Source of the DNA: Mesorhizobium mediterraneum
GTDB taxonomy: Bacteria; Pseudomonadota; Alphaproteobacteria; Rhizobiales; Rhizobiaceae
Length of the DNA: 64,000 nucleotides
Reading direction: 5' to 3'
Assembly: GCF_002284565.1 (NCBI RefSeq)
Contig: NZ_NPKI01000050.1
Span: forward strand, 62,001 to 126,000
Part shown: positions 1 to 8,640 of the stretch, piece after piece
Layout: every line of letters begins with the position of its first letter
Numbering within the stretch: position 1 is the stretch's first letter
Program-made: the position numbers and the translations under genes
Notes under the pieces: model-generated
Told to the model about the DNA's origin: nothing
The model's input: the letters and a program-made list of their open reading frames with translations, nothing else
Database searches by the model: none

Positions 1-2
1 CC

Positions 3-656
3 TCATGGCTTCGCTTGTTCGGCCGTGTTGCCGATCTCACGGAACTTCCCGCCGATCCGGAGGGCGCGACCTTCACGCACGAGGTGGGAGTAATCCCCAC
101 GAAAGACGCGCGCATCAATGAAACCTACCACGACCTGGCCATCGTCCATCCGGCACTGACGTGCCTCGTCGATGGTGATCAATCGGGCAACGACTACAGG
201 AACGCGCTTTCCGGAGGAGCGTCACCTTATCCAAGGATCATCCAATGGCCGAACGGCTGGACGATCGAGGATGTTGTCGCTTGGGTGTGCACTGCCGACC
301 CTACGGTCATTGCGCATGCCGACCTAGACGCGTTCGGCCTACCTGCAAACATCGCGGCGCTTGCAGCTCATCTGAAAAAGGATGGGCCGAAGCGTGATGA
401 GATTCTGCACACCTCCCTGGCGGATGTGATTGTCACGAAGCCTGCGTGCAGCCGCCGCGTACGTCATATCCTTTCCGTCCCCGCGGCCATCGCGACAGGG
501 AAGGCACCTCCTGCGAATTCGGCCGCTCAAGTGACGCACGCCAACGGCATCACCTTCTCAATGCGGGCGCAAATCTCCGCCAGCTCACAGCGCCAGGGGT
601 CGGTCCGGGTCTCACCTTCAATTATCATTTCCCGAATGACGCACCCTTTCGGGTAG
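3..656 (+). pseudogene. OLD-family nuclease TOPRIM remnant (GajA-like), 5' end outside window
   Basis: The reading frame is open from the left edge, so the gene begins outside the window. The visible part carries a TOPRIM-like core (CLVDGDQSGNDY at about positions 163-200) followed by a WPNGWTIEDVVAWV stretch, the pattern of the C-terminal TOPRIM nuclease of OLD-family ATP-dependent endonucleases. The end of the frame (after about position 550) reads as low-complexity sequence that overlaps, in another frame, a helicase-like protein. I read this as a nuclease gene truncated and fused to a downstream helicase gene by a deletion or frameshift. The order nuclease then UvrD-like helicase is that of Gabija (GajA-GajB). 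The family call rests on short motifs; the Gabija link is inference. Confidence 0.5.
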
Positions 657-1153
657 GTGCAGCGATAGCGCATTCGCATGGGAGCGTTGCAGTTCTGTTC
701 CCGCCGGCAGGCCGCGCTTGGGCGAACGCCATGGCCCAACGGCTCGGCCAAGGATTGTATTCCGCCAACTACAACATCGCGCCGATCCGGCTGATTCTCG
801 AGCCGCGCGCTTCGGACGAAATCGCGGCGGTGATGGCCGGCTTTGCCGAGGCGGATGTCATGAGCCCGGTACAGATCGCCGAGCGGTTTGCGCAGCTTGC
901 AAATCCGCCCAGCTGGATACCGCACGTCACATCCGCAGCCTTTCAGGGGCTGAACCGGCAGAGCAAGACTCTCTGGTCCACGGCTGAGCTGCGCGCGTTG
1001 GTCGAGCGAAAGGCGGCGAGCTTTCGCGCCTATTCAGGCGACCGCGTACGCGGCGTTCCTCTTCTCAACATCCATCAGGCGAAGAACCGGCAGTTCGATG
1101 ACGTCATCATCCTCTGGCCGCACGTCATGGAGATGGCGGCGCCTTTTGGGTGA
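548..1153 (+). pseudogene. UvrD/Rep-like helicase C-terminal remnant (GajB-like)
   Basis: This frame (open from 446) encodes a UvrD-like helicase C-terminal half. Near its end is LLNIHQAKNRQFDDVIILWP, which matches motif V of superfamily 1A helicases (HQAKGxEFDxV). No Walker A box or DEXX motif is present, so the N-terminal motor domain is missing. The frame stops (TGA 1151-1153) soon after motif V, before the arginine-rich motif VI (VALTRAR type) that should follow. Both ends are therefore lost. It follows directly, in another frame, an OLD-like nuclease remnant. A non-functional relic of a two-gene defence system is the simplest reading. Confidence 0.5.
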
Positions 1154-1399
1154 GGTGATCGGCCATCATGGGGGTGAAAAAACCCGCCGAAAAGCGGGCT
1201 TCTTCATGTGCCACAGGTGCTTGCGGGTCAAAGTCGATCTGCTCTCCGTGGATCAACCTGATCGCACCGGCTTGCACGGCACCGGTCAAGCATCCCCAAA
1301 TCAAAGCGGCGATGAAGTTCCAGCCGAAAAGCAGGGCAATGACGAGGCAGATCAGACCTGTCGCACAGACTGTGCGTAGTCGAGCAGTTCGTCTTCCAT
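1125..1399 (-). pseudogene. Small membrane protein, probably frameshifted
   Basis: A hydrophobic stretch (LICLVIALLFGWNFIAALIW, then a second helix-like segment) is encoded on the minus strand. A plausible start, ATG at 1399, opens MEDELLDYAQSVRQV and then meets TGA in its own frame; the membrane segments lie in a different frame immediately afterwards. This looks like a single indel that split a small inner-membrane protein. The distal part of the frame runs through the terminator hairpin, which real coding sequence would not usually do. No family is recognised. It may have formed an operon with the 125-residue gene to its right, whose stop is about 55 bp upstream. Confidence 0.3.
1175..1203 (-). 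terminator. Rho-independent terminator, minus strand
   Basis: On the minus strand a GC-rich hairpin (CCCGC, loop, GCGGG, within 1181-1200) is followed directly by a run of six T. This is a canonical intrinsic terminator for leftward transcription and would end the small minus-strand genes located at 1.2-1.8 kb. Confidence 0.7.
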
Positions 1400-1453
1400 T
1401 TTCAGCAACACCTGTTTTCGGTCTCGCCGTTCGAGAACGGCGGCGGAGGCCGG

Positions 1454-1831
1454 CTAGTTGATGGTAGCGATCCATTCTCCGGATGCGTCTTTGGCAAACC
1501 CGACGAGGCGATCCAGGGGCTGTGCCTGTGGTGACATCTTGATTGATGTCATGCACGATACTCCGGGGCCGCTGCTGTTCTTGTCGCACTGGCCGAGAGC
1601 AAGCGAGATCTCGGGCATGTTGTTGCGGTCCCAAACGAGCGGCGAAGCTTCCTGTGCCTTCCGGAAGGCGGCAAGAGCTTCATCCTCCGTCGGCGCTTCG
1701 ATGATCGGGGCTTGCGCAATGCCGCCGTTGGCAACCGCGAGGCGAATTATGACTCCGGGGCAAGAATCCACACGCGGCGGTGGCGGCACGAGGACCAAGC
1801 CGGCGAGTTCGCGCTTTCGAACTGGCGCCAA
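1454..1831 (-). CDS. Hypothetical protein, 125 residues
   Basis: An uninterrupted minus-strand frame of 125 codons. The middle section (APTEDEALAAFRKAQEASPL, then a hydrophilic segment and a C-terminal FAKDASGEWIATIN) has the composition of a real soluble protein, with a conserved-looking Gly/Trp tail. I recognise no domain. The first 30 residues are proline- and arginine-rich and may be upstream of the true start. It lies back-to-back with the NifA-dependent promoter at 1.93-2.02 kb, and an intrinsic terminator for its direction sits at 1175-1203. Confidence 0.4.
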   Translation of the reverse strand: MAPVRKRELAGLVLVPPPPRVDSCPGVIIRLAVANGGIAQAPIIEAPTEDEALAAFRKAQEASPLVWDRNNMPEISLALGQCDKNSSGPGVSCMTSIKMSPQAQPLDRLVGFAKDASGEWIATIN

Positions 1832-1928
1832 ACTGCCACTGCTCGAGGGCCGAGGCCAGTCTAATCACAGGCGAGCCGTCCAAGCTCTCAAGAGTGATAG
1901 GGCGAAACCCGACAGCGGCAGAAGACAT

Positions 1929-1944
1929 GTCGGGTTCACGACAA
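1929..1944 (+). promoter_or_regulatory. NifA upstream activator sequence (TGT-N10-ACA)
   Basis: TGTCGGGTTCACGACA fits the NifA consensus TGT-N10-ACA exactly. On its own such a match is weak (about 15 are expected by chance in 64 kb), but this one lies 66 bp upstream of a textbook sigma-54 promoter, the normal geometry for NifA activation. Confidence 0.85.
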
Positions 1945-2009
1945 TCGGCCGCATTTGGCTCGTGGAGAATTTCAAAGCATTTCCCGCCGCTTACCGGAGC
2001 TGAGGGAAT

Positions 2010-2024
2010 TGGCACCTCCGTTGC
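2010..2024 (+). promoter_or_regulatory. Sigma-54 -24/-12 promoter
   Basis: TGGCAC at 2010-2015 and TTGC at 2021-2024 are separated by 5 bp, which gives the invariant GG/GC pair with 10 bp between them. It lies 124 bp before the start of the thioredoxin-like gene and downstream of the NifA site. Expression of the following operon is therefore expected under microaerobic, nitrogen-fixing conditions in nodules. Confidence 0.9.
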
Positions 2025-2147
2025 AGCTTGATGTGCGGCAACACGGTGAGAGCTTCGCTGAAGCAAGCCAGAGGGAGCGATGCCCTCGAGACCGTGTCCG
2101 ATTTTGACTGGAAAATATTCCGCGACAAAAGAGACGAAAGGTGTGGA

Positions 2148-3323
2148 ATGACTTTGGACACCAAGATGGAACTGCGTATGGGGTCCCCGGCTCCTGCGAT
2201 CAAAGTGGAGAACTGGCTGCGTGGCGAGCCCCTCACGAACTTTCGGCCCGGCAAGGTCTACCTCGTTGAGTTTTGGGCGACTTGGTGCGGACCATGTGTC
2301 GACGCCATGCCCCATTTGATCGAACTGCAGGAGAAATATGAAGGCAGCGGATTTGAGGCGGTCGGAGTTGCCGCCTGCGAACAGGGTCCTATCGCAGACG
2401 AGGCGCGGACCAACGTGGATGCCTGGCTGACCGAGAAGTTCCCGAATCTGAATTATCGTATCGGGTTCGATTACATTGGCGAAATGAACAAGCTCTGGAT
2501 GGATCCCAGCTCTTCGATTGGGATTCCCACCTCGTTCGTGGTCGACCGCGACGGCCACATCGCTTTTATCGGCCACCCGGCGGAACTCGATGACGTTTTG
2601 CCGAAAGTCCTTAACGGCAGCTGGCGCAGCAGCTATGAAGCGAAAGCCGCCGATGCAAAGCGCATCGCGCATAACCAACTTGCAGCGCGCGAAATGTCGC
2701 TTACCGGGCCGATATACGCCAAACTTGAGCCGGCGATGCAGGCCGAGGATTGGACGGCGGCGCTCTTGGCCATCGAAGAAGGCCTCGCCTTGATGCCAGA
2801 CTCTTGTGAGTTCCGGCAGATTCATGCGGATCTTCTGCTTCACAAGCTGCGCGACATCAAGACCGGCATGCCGGTCATGCGAGAATTGGTCGAGGACGCG
2901 ATAGACAAAACGTCCGACGCCGTGTCGTGGATGGCCTTGGCCCTCAACCAACTCTTCGATCCCACGATGGACAATTCCCATCTTCCGCGCGCGGAGCGCT
3001 TTGCGATGGGCAACGAGCTCTCGGAACAGATACTGGCACTCAATCCCCCGAACGGCGATGGCCCGTTTAAATACCGCCGGTACCTCCCGGTAGCTCAGTA
3101 TTATTACGAGAGCGGCAACAAAGATCGCGCAATCGAGTTGATCGAGGTGGCACTGAAATCGGTGGACCGGCTGGGGCCAATTCCGGACCACACCAAACAG
3201 TACTATCTTACCCCATTGCTCCAAGCACTGGCCAACTACACGGGTGAGCCTGCCTGTCACGCGGATCTTTGTGTGGCTCCGCAAAACAAGGCACCCGAAA
3301 CTAAAAACGCAGTCACTTCCTGA
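2148..3323 (+). CDS. TlpA-like thioredoxin-domain protein, NifA-controlled
   Basis: A 391-residue protein of the TlpA/ResA-type thioredoxin family. The redox motif is WATWCGPC with Cys47 and Cys50; a cis-Pro region (IGIPTSFVVDRDG) follows at about residues 125-140. The C-terminal 200 residues are helical and TPR-like (for example MQAEDWTAALLAIEEGLALM). No signal peptide is visible, so it is probably cytoplasmic. I chose ATG 2148 because it has a ribosome site (AAAGGT) and lies downstream of the sigma-54 promoter; a longer frame from 2028 would overlap the promoter region. It is the first gene of the nif accessory operon. Its substrate is unknown; a role in redox protection or assembly of nitrogenase-related proteins is a guess from context. 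Confidence 0.85.
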   Translation: MTLDTKMELRMGSPAPAIKVENWLRGEPLTNFRPGKVYLVEFWATWCGPCVDAMPHLIELQEKYEGSGFEAVGVAACEQGPIADEARTNVDAWLTEKFPNLNYRIGFDYIGEMNKLWMDPSSSIGIPTSFVVDRDGHIAFIGHPAELDDVLPKVLNGSWRSSYEAKAADAKRIAHNQLAAREMSLTGPIYAKLEPAMQAEDWTAALLAIEEGLALMPDSCEFRQIHADLLLHKLRDIKTGMPVMRELVEDAIDKTSDAVSWMALALNQLFDPTMDNSHLPRAERFAMGNELSEQILALNPPNGDGPFKYRRYLPVAQYYYESGNKDRAIELIEVALKSVDRLGPIPDHTKQYYLTPLLQALANYTGEPACHADLCVAPQNKAPETKNAVTS

Positions 3324-3642
3324 GCAAGAATCGCGAAGGGACTGACAATTGGAATTGAACACTGGCCAATCCGCCCATCGAGGCTCTCTTCGCAGCAAGT
3401 ATGTCGATGCAGCAGGGCGACGGCTTGCGGCAGGTTGGATTTCAATTGCGTTGACCACCGGTCGGATCGCGGCGCAGACGATGTGCGCCGCGAATTCGCG
3501 CCGTAGGTCTCGCACTCGTGGACATATCGAGGTCGGCCACGGGGCACTCTTGGGGTTGGCCCGCCCAAGCCATTCGTCGGCTGGCATCAAGTGGACCCGG
3601 ATCATCGGAAAAGGAAATCGTACCTCGAAGACGAAGACTGAA
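3324..3642 (+). other. Non-coding gap within nif accessory operon
   Basis: This 319-bp interval lies between the thioredoxin-like gene and the NifX-associated gene. A frame is open through much of it, but the sequence has no recognisable motif and no good start. In other diazotrophs nifX or nifEN-nifX sits directly before the DUF269 gene; no trace of those genes is visible here, so they were probably deleted or lie elsewhere. Confidence 0.4.
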
Positions 3643-4086
3643 ATGACGAACAACGAAATTCCTCATGAACCGGTTGGCCCTGCTGTCCACAAGGACGACG
3701 AGGCCCTTGCTTCCCCGTTCGTCAAATGCCTCCTGCGGCTCATTCGGACTCAGGATTCCTTCGGCTTATGGGAAGGCCATTCGGATGCCGAGCTGCTGGC
3801 CGAGTTCATCATCACCAAGCAACGGCAACGTGCGGTACCCTTTGGCGGCGATCCCGATCCTGACGCGCTGTGGAGGCTCGACATGTTTTACACCGCCGTA
3901 GCGCTTGCGATCGAGGAGCGCTCCGGCGTGTCGACGTCGCCAATAATTGGAATGAAGCCCGTGGGGGCTTCCGGCGGTTGGGCGTTCTGTCGAGACGTCC
4001 ACCGGTTCGGCTTCGAGACTTTCCGCAAATTGGCTGAGGCCGGTACGAAACTGGCCGACGATGCGACTGCAGCCATTGAAGCCTAG
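3643..4086 (+). CDS. NifX-associated nitrogen fixation protein (DUF269), internally shortened
   Basis: A 147-residue member of the NifX-associated DUF269 family, encoded next to nifX/fdxB in many diazotrophs and linked to FeMo-cofactor handling. Recognisable family blocks are FVKCLLRLIRTQDSFG, a DPDALWRL-FYTAVALAIE block and RDVHRFGFETFRKLAE. Between the last two blocks the family normally has about ten more residues, including an HEGFGR-type motif; here the segment reads GMKPVGASGGWAF instead, consistent with a small deletion plus local frame change. The C-terminus is also short. ATG 3643 is the start that precedes the conserved region. The protein may be impaired. Confidence 0.8.
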   Translation: MTNNEIPHEPVGPAVHKDDEALASPFVKCLLRLIRTQDSFGLWEGHSDAELLAEFIITKQRQRAVPFGGDPDPDALWRLDMFYTAVALAIEERSGVSTSPIIGMKPVGASGGWAFCRDVHRFGFETFRKLAEAGTKLADDATAAIEA

Positions 4087-4131
4087 CCCGAGATGGCGCG
4101 CATCAAGAAACCATTGTTCCAGGAAGGATCT

Positions 4132-4335
4132 ATGTCAGACCTAGATAAGATGAGGAAAAAAGTCCGAAAGCTCCAGTTGCGTGCAGCTATTGCCAAGATG
4201 GCATTGCAGGACCTTGTCGAGGGTCTGCCGGGCAAGTGGGCCGACATACAGGAAGTCGCCGAGAAAACCCACGCCGTTTATGCCGAGTTGGATGTTGCCA
4301 AGAGAGAACTCGCTTCAATGAAGAATTTAGGATGA
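4132..4335 (+). CDS. DUF683 (CCE_0567-family) nif-associated small protein
   Basis: A 67-residue helical protein of the small DUF683 family found between the DUF269 gene and fdxB in nif clusters. The N-terminal heptad-like stretch (LDKMRKKVRKLQLRAAIAKM) and the later ADIQEVAEKTHAVYAELD block suggest a two-helix hairpin. Start ATG 4132 has an excellent ribosome site (AGGAAGGA). Its stop overlaps the start of fdxB (ATGA at 4332-4335), so the two are translationally coupled. Confidence 0.85.
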   Translation: MSDLDKMRKKVRKLQLRAAIAKMALQDLVEGLPGKWADIQEVAEKTHAVYAELDVAKRELASMKNLG

Positions 4336-4649
4336 TGCGCACATTCACCACCCGTGACGGCTCCATTTGGATGCCGTCGTACCTGACCTCCATCGATAGC
4401 AAGACCTGCATCGGCTGCTGCCGTTGTTTCAAGGTCTGCTCGCGCGATGTCATGCATCTTCACGGCGTTGATGATGCGGGTGAAATCCTCGGCCCCTGCG
4501 ATGACGAGGACGACGATTTCGACGGCAAGCTCAATCGCATGATCATGGTTGTCGATGATGCCGGCCGCTGCATCGGCTGCGGAGCCTGCGGCCGCGTCTG
4601 CCCCAAGAACTGCCAGACGCATGTTGCGGCCGACGAGCTCGCAACATGA
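4332..4649 (+). CDS. fdxB: Ferredoxin III, nif-specific
   Basis: A 105-residue 2[4Fe-4S] ferredoxin. Two cysteine clusters are visible: CIGCCRCFKVC at about residues 21-31 and CIGCGACGRVCPKNC near the C-terminus, separated by an acidic insert (CDDEDDDFDG). This spacing and length are those of nif-specific FdxB, an electron donor associated with nitrogenase or cofactor synthesis. It overlaps the preceding gene by 4 bp and the following gene by 4 bp (ATGA at 4646-4649), so the last three genes of the operon are tightly coupled. ATG 4335 is a possible alternative start. Confidence 0.92.
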   Translation: MMRTFTTRDGSIWMPSYLTSIDSKTCIGCCRCFKVCSRDVMHLHGVDDAGEILGPCDDEDDDFDGKLNRMIMVVDDAGRCIGCGACGRVCPKNCQTHVAADELAT

Positions 4650-4852
4650 TCTGGCGAAAACCAGGAGAACGGCGTTGCACTTCATCTTTTTGTCGGCTCG
4701 TGGGGCTGGTCCTGTGCAGCAATGCGTCGATGGTTTACTTCGCTTTGGATTCGCTCCGTGTGGCAGTCGTCACGACGCTGGCCTGTTCGCTGCTGCTTCA
4801 GGCCGGCTACTTCGGCTGCGTGCTCTTTTTCGCGGACGTCGATGATCTGTAG
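4646..4852 (+). CDS. exoX: ExoX/PsiA-type exopolysaccharide production repressor
   Basis: A 68-residue membrane protein with two hydrophobic segments (RLVGLVLCSNASMVYFALDS and VVTTLACSLLLQAGYFGCVL), the last ending in the LLQ-GYF block typical of the small rhizobial exopolysaccharide production repressors (ExoX/Psi). These inner-membrane proteins lower exopolysaccharide synthesis post-transcriptionally. It is translationally coupled to fdxB, so it should be made with the nif operon in nodules, which fits a need to shut down exopolysaccharide in bacteroids. Family assignment is by pattern only. Confidence 0.7.
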   Translation: MIWRKPGERRCTSSFCRLVGLVLCSNASMVYFALDSLRVAVVTTLACSLLLQAGYFGCVLFFADVDDL

Positions 4853-5443
4853 AACTGTTCATTCGCTCCGCAGAGGGCCGGCGAATCCAATCTCTTCCTA
4901 AGCCCGTTGGCCGTAATCGAAAGACACGGGGCCGGCGAGTTCGTGCTCAGCTGCCACTGTGCTAGCAAGGGAACGGAATCCAATCCCGGAGCAGATGGCC
5001 AGAGTTGAGCGAAGACTGCGGTCGGAGCTCCTGCGCTTCCGGGTCTCCAAGGGGACGACTTTGCGAACCGAAGGGACTTTGAACCGTTGACGTGGCCGGC
5101 GTGCGGTAGGTTGGGCCAGCGACAGGGATCCCAGCCGGCCGGGAAGCACCGCCCTCTCAATGTGCGTTGACTTCGCTTCCTTTGGCGAAATGTGGGTAAC
5201 GGCGAGGGCCGCACTCTTCCCGGGCCGTCGACATTCCCGCCCTTTTGGTGCGTGCGCCGTTAGGCGCGACAATTCGGTGCCCGCGTGTAACTGCGCGCAT
5301 TCGCCGAAGCTTAGACGTGGTGCATTCCCGCTCGCCCGTTTGGCGGACAGTTCCGGCCGTGCTGGTTTTGCCGGCCTAACGCCCGCCGCTCGTCACTGCC
5401 ACACCCCTCTCCGGCAACGGCTCGGCGCATCGCGCAAGCCGGT
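4853..5443. other. Intergenic region between convergent exoX and ABC exporter
   Basis: These 591 bp contain only short frames with unnatural composition. A short piece near 4931-4975 resembles sequence near 1798-1845 (GCCGGCGAGTTCG followed by CTGCCACTG), perhaps a duplicated fragment. I see no gene and no clear terminator. Confidence 0.4.
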
Positions 5444-7246
5444 TTAGCGATCAGGCCCCAACGCCTGCCGTTCGAAGAGGCGGCGGTAAATGCCACCATC
5501 GAGATTGATCAGGGCGGCATGATCGCCGTCCTCCATGATGCGGCCACGGTCGAAGACGAGCAGCCGATCGAGCGAGCGGACCGTCGACAGCCGGTGTGCG
5601 ATGACGAGTGTGGTTCGGCCCACCATCAACCGATCCACCGCTTGTTGAATGAGCACCTCGGATTCCGAATCGAGGCTCGATGTGGCCTCGTCCAGAATAA
5701 GGATCGGCGCGTTCGCGAGGAAGGCGCGCGCGATCGCCACGCGCTGGCGCTCGCCGCCGGAGAGCTTCAAACCCCTTTCGCCGACCAATGTCCCATAGCC
5801 CTTCGGCAGGGGCGCGATGAATTCGTGGGCACTTGCCAGTCGTGCCGCTTGCTCGATCTCGGCCTGGCTCGCGCCAGGCCGGCCATAGGCGATGTTCTCG
5901 GCAAGCGACCTGTGAAACAGGATCGGCTCCTGCTGCACGATCGCGATCTGCGAACGAAGGGACTCTTGGGTCACCTCGGAGACGTCCTGACCGTCTATCA
6001 GGATCCGGCCGCCGCTCAGGTCGTAGAGTCTCTGGATCAGCTTCACGAATGTTGTCTTGCCGGAACCGGAGGGTCCAACCAACCCAACCCTTTCGCCAGC
6101 TTCAATCGACAGCGAACATTCGCTATAGAGCGGCAGGGGATGGTTGGCGTAGCGGAAGTGGACGTTCTCGAAATCGATACGGCCGTTCGTGATCCGGATC
6201 GGCTTGGCCTCTGGACGATCGGCAACATCCACCTGCTGATTGTGGATGGCCACCAGTTCTTCCATATCATTAACCGAGTGCTGCACGTTGCGGACATGCA
6301 TGCCGGCATCACGCAGATAGCCCTGCAGGACGATGAAGGACGTGAGAACATATGCTATCTCGCCCGGCGTTGCCTGTCCATGCGACCACAGAAGCAGGGC
6401 ATATCCGACCACCGCCACCCTGAGCGCAACCAAAGTTACGCCTTGGGTTGAGCCGATGATCGTTCCGCGCACCCAGCTCCGGCGCGCGCGGTGCCGCCAT
6501 TTCGTCATGATATTTGCAAGCCGCTCGTCTTCGCGAACCTCTGCGCCGAAGCCCTTGACCACAGCGTTGCAACTGACCGCGTCCGCAAGCGCGCCGCTGA
6601 GCCTTGTGTCCCATCGGTTGGCAAGGCTCGCCGCTGGCGCGACATAGCCGAGCGACAGCGAAATCGAAAACGCAAGGTAGACGAGAGAGCCGCAAGCAAA
6701 GATCACGCCCATGACCGGCCAGTGCCAGCCGAGCAGCACCGTCGAGCCGATCAAGATGACAAACGACGGGAGCAGCGTGACGAGTATCGTGCTGTTGAGG
6801 AGGTCGAGCGCCCACATGCCGCGCGTTATCTTGCGCACTGTCGAGCCGGCGAAGCTGTTTGCATGCCAGTCTGTCGAAAAGCGCTGCACATGATGGAACG
6901 CTTCGGTCGCGACGTCGGAAATCATTTTCAACACCAGGTCGCTCAGGCCAATGAAGGCGACGTGGCGCATGGCAATGCCACCGAGTGCCAATGCAATCGG
7001 TACAGAGAATGCTGCAACAGCTGAATCCGAAGCTGGTGCTGCCGCATTAGCAGCACGAGAAACAGCGTCGATGAGTCGGCCAGAATAGAGCGGCATCAAC
7101 ACGTCAGCCAGCGTGGAGGCGAGCATCGCGGTCATTATGATCGCGAGCCGGGCCGGCTGCCTGTTCCAGAGGCGAACAGTGAAGGCGAAAACGTCGCGAC
7201 AAGTGGCGCCGCGCCCATGGACGGGGAAACGTTTCATAGTTTCCAA
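5444..7246 (-). CDS. ABC exporter, fused membrane and ATPase domains
   Basis: A 600-residue half-transporter of the MsbA/bacteriocin-exporter type. Residues 1-320 hold about six membrane helices (for example LAIIMTAMLASTLADVLMPL and ILVTLLPSFVILIGSTVLLG). The ATPase domain follows: Walker A GPSGSGKTT, Q-loop IVQQEPILF, signature LSGGERQRVAIARA, Walker B ILILDEATSSLD and the H-loop LVIAHRLST. All catalytic residues are present, so it should work as a homodimer. Substrate cannot be read from sequence. Two possible starts (ATG 7246 or 7237) lie close together. A similar but decayed gene survives as fragments on either side of the IS21 element at 10.7-12.9 kb. Confidence 0.88.
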   Translation of the reverse strand: METMKRFPVHGRGATCRDVFAFTVRLWNRQPARLAIIMTAMLASTLADVLMPLYSGRLIDAVSRAANAAAPASDSAVAAFSVPIALALGGIAMRHVAFIGLSDLVLKMISDVATEAFHHVQRFSTDWHANSFAGSTVRKITRGMWALDLLNSTILVTLLPSFVILIGSTVLLGWHWPVMGVIFACGSLVYLAFSISLSLGYVAPAASLANRWDTRLSGALADAVSCNAVVKGFGAEVREDERLANIMTKWRHRARRSWVRGTIIGSTQGVTLVALRVAVVGYALLLWSHGQATPGEIAYVLTSFIVLQGYLRDAGMHVRNVQHSVNDMEELVAIHNQQVDVADRPEAKPIRITNGRIDFENVHFRYANHPLPLYSECSLSIEAGERVGLVGPSGSGKTTFVKLIQRLYDLSGGRILIDGQDVSEVTQESLRSQIAIVQQEPILFHRSLAENIAYGRPGASQAEIEQAARLASAHEFIAPLPKGYGTLVGERGLKLSGGERQRVAIARAFLANAPILILDEATSSLDSESEVLIQQAVDRLMVGRTTLVIAHRLSTVRSLDRLLVFDRGRIMEDGDHAALINLDGGIYRRLFERQALGPDR

Positions 7247-7872
7247 GCGGGCGCATCAACACGCTCCGTCCCAAAGACGTTAAAAGACAAAACTGGAATC
7301 TCGACCTCCCCCATAACAGCATCAATTTTGGCGGGCAGCTCCTGCCGCCTCACGATGGTGAGGTTCAAAAGTCGTGCCAACTGAGCGGGAACAGCCGAAG
7401 GGCAAATTCAGCAGGTTACCGAGCCTGGAGAAAGTCAGCCGCGATCCAGTCGAATACTATTGCTTCGGCTGCCCAACTCGGGAGATTGGAAAAGAGGGTC
7501 GATGTATCGATTGAATTCTAAATTGTTCCTGCCTCGATCAAATAAGTACAGGCAATGCAGCTCTCTCAGGCCCGAGACTTAGGTGCTGATTTCAAAAGCG
7601 CGCCGCGAATACTTTCCTGCCCATATTCCGTCAATCGAATGCTCGACTGTCGGATTGTGCGCTCCCCGACACAGTGCTGTTCGGTTCGCCTCCTGGGTAC
7701 CTCCCCAGTCGATTGACAACCTGAAGAAGAAGCTTCGCTCGCAAGCTGGCACGACTCTTGAAGGTACTCCAGGTGGCGGAAGGAACTCCGGCTCGGTCCC
7801 GTTGACTTCGCATGTTGCGAGGCTGGGCTGGAGCAAACTTTGCACCAATGAGAACGCAATGAAGGAGGCATC
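7247..7872. other. Intergenic region between divergent ABC exporter and luxR-type gene
   Basis: These 626 bp hold no convincing frame. It should contain the promoters of both flanking, divergently transcribed units; no sigma-54 site or obvious lux box was found by eye. Confidence 0.4.
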
Positions 7873-8623
7873 ATGGAACTCCCGCGGATTGCGGTGGAGT
7901 TAGACCTATTCCTCGAGATGACTGATGATATCGCTCAATCCGAACAGTTGTTCGAACGGATGTCTGCGTTTGCGCTGAAGTTCGATTGCCCGTGGATTGC
8001 CTATGGCCCGCTCGCATCAAAACAGGGGGTTTTCAAGCCGAACCGAGAGGGTTCTGTGGTGATGTGGAATTATCCTGCTGAATGGCAGGAGCGCTACTCG
8101 AGAATGGGCTATGCCAAAATAGACCCACTCATCAAGAAAGGTCGAAAGGAGGCGGGGCCCTTTCGATGGAGCGAGGTGTATACCGATGAAAGCATAACTG
8201 AAGATGGACGCCGCGTCTTGGACGAAGCAGCAACATTCGGCTTGAGGTCAGGCGTTACCGTCCCATTACATGGCCCTGGTGACAGCTTTAGGTTTGTGAG
8301 TTTTTGCTCAATCCTCGGACTGCGAATTGCAGAATAGAACGATCACCTACCTGCAAATGGCCGCGCTGCGGTTTCATCTGATGGTTACGAAGTTCAACAC
8401 TACGACTGCGTCGGAACAAATTCATAACCTCTCTCCGAGAGAAATACAGTGCATTGATTGGGTGTCGAAAGGAAAATCGTCATGGGAAATAGGAACTATT
8501 TTAGGCAGATCACGAAATACGATAGATTTCCATTTAAAAAATGTAATGCGGAAGTTGGATGCGACCAGCAGAACGGTAGCTGTTGTAAAAGCTTTGAAAC
8601 TTGGGATTATCGAACCGCCGTAG
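7873..8623 (+). pseudogene. LuxR-type quorum-sensing regulator, frameshifted
   Basis: The first frame (7873-8337) gives an autoinducer-binding domain: conserved Trp and Tyr positions are visible in WNYPAEWQERYSRMGYAKID and PFRWSEVY, with a later G-RSGVTVPLHGPGD stretch. The second frame (from 8327) gives the linker and a LuxR/GerE HTH (LSPREIQCIDWVSKGKSSWE, then NTIDFHLKNVMRKL). The frames differ by one base, with the switch near 8300-8335, so one indel has split the gene. Rejoined, the protein would be about 245 residues, normal for a TraR/BjaR-type regulator. The start has a strong ribosome site (GAAGGAGG). The HTH closely resembles the solo HTH protein at 16.6-16.9 kb. Confidence 0.85.
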
Positions 8624-8640
8624 GTGCGCAGCTAGTTCTC

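Noticed and set aside
1680..3653. 657-codon minus-strand frame
   Set aside because: It is antisense to the thioredoxin-like gene, which has clear motifs, a ribosome site and a promoter; the long frame is a by-product of codon usage.
5519..6451. 310-codon plus-strand frame inside the ABC exporter
   Set aside because: Antisense to the ATPase domain, which has every ABC motif; the plus-strand product has no recognisable fold.
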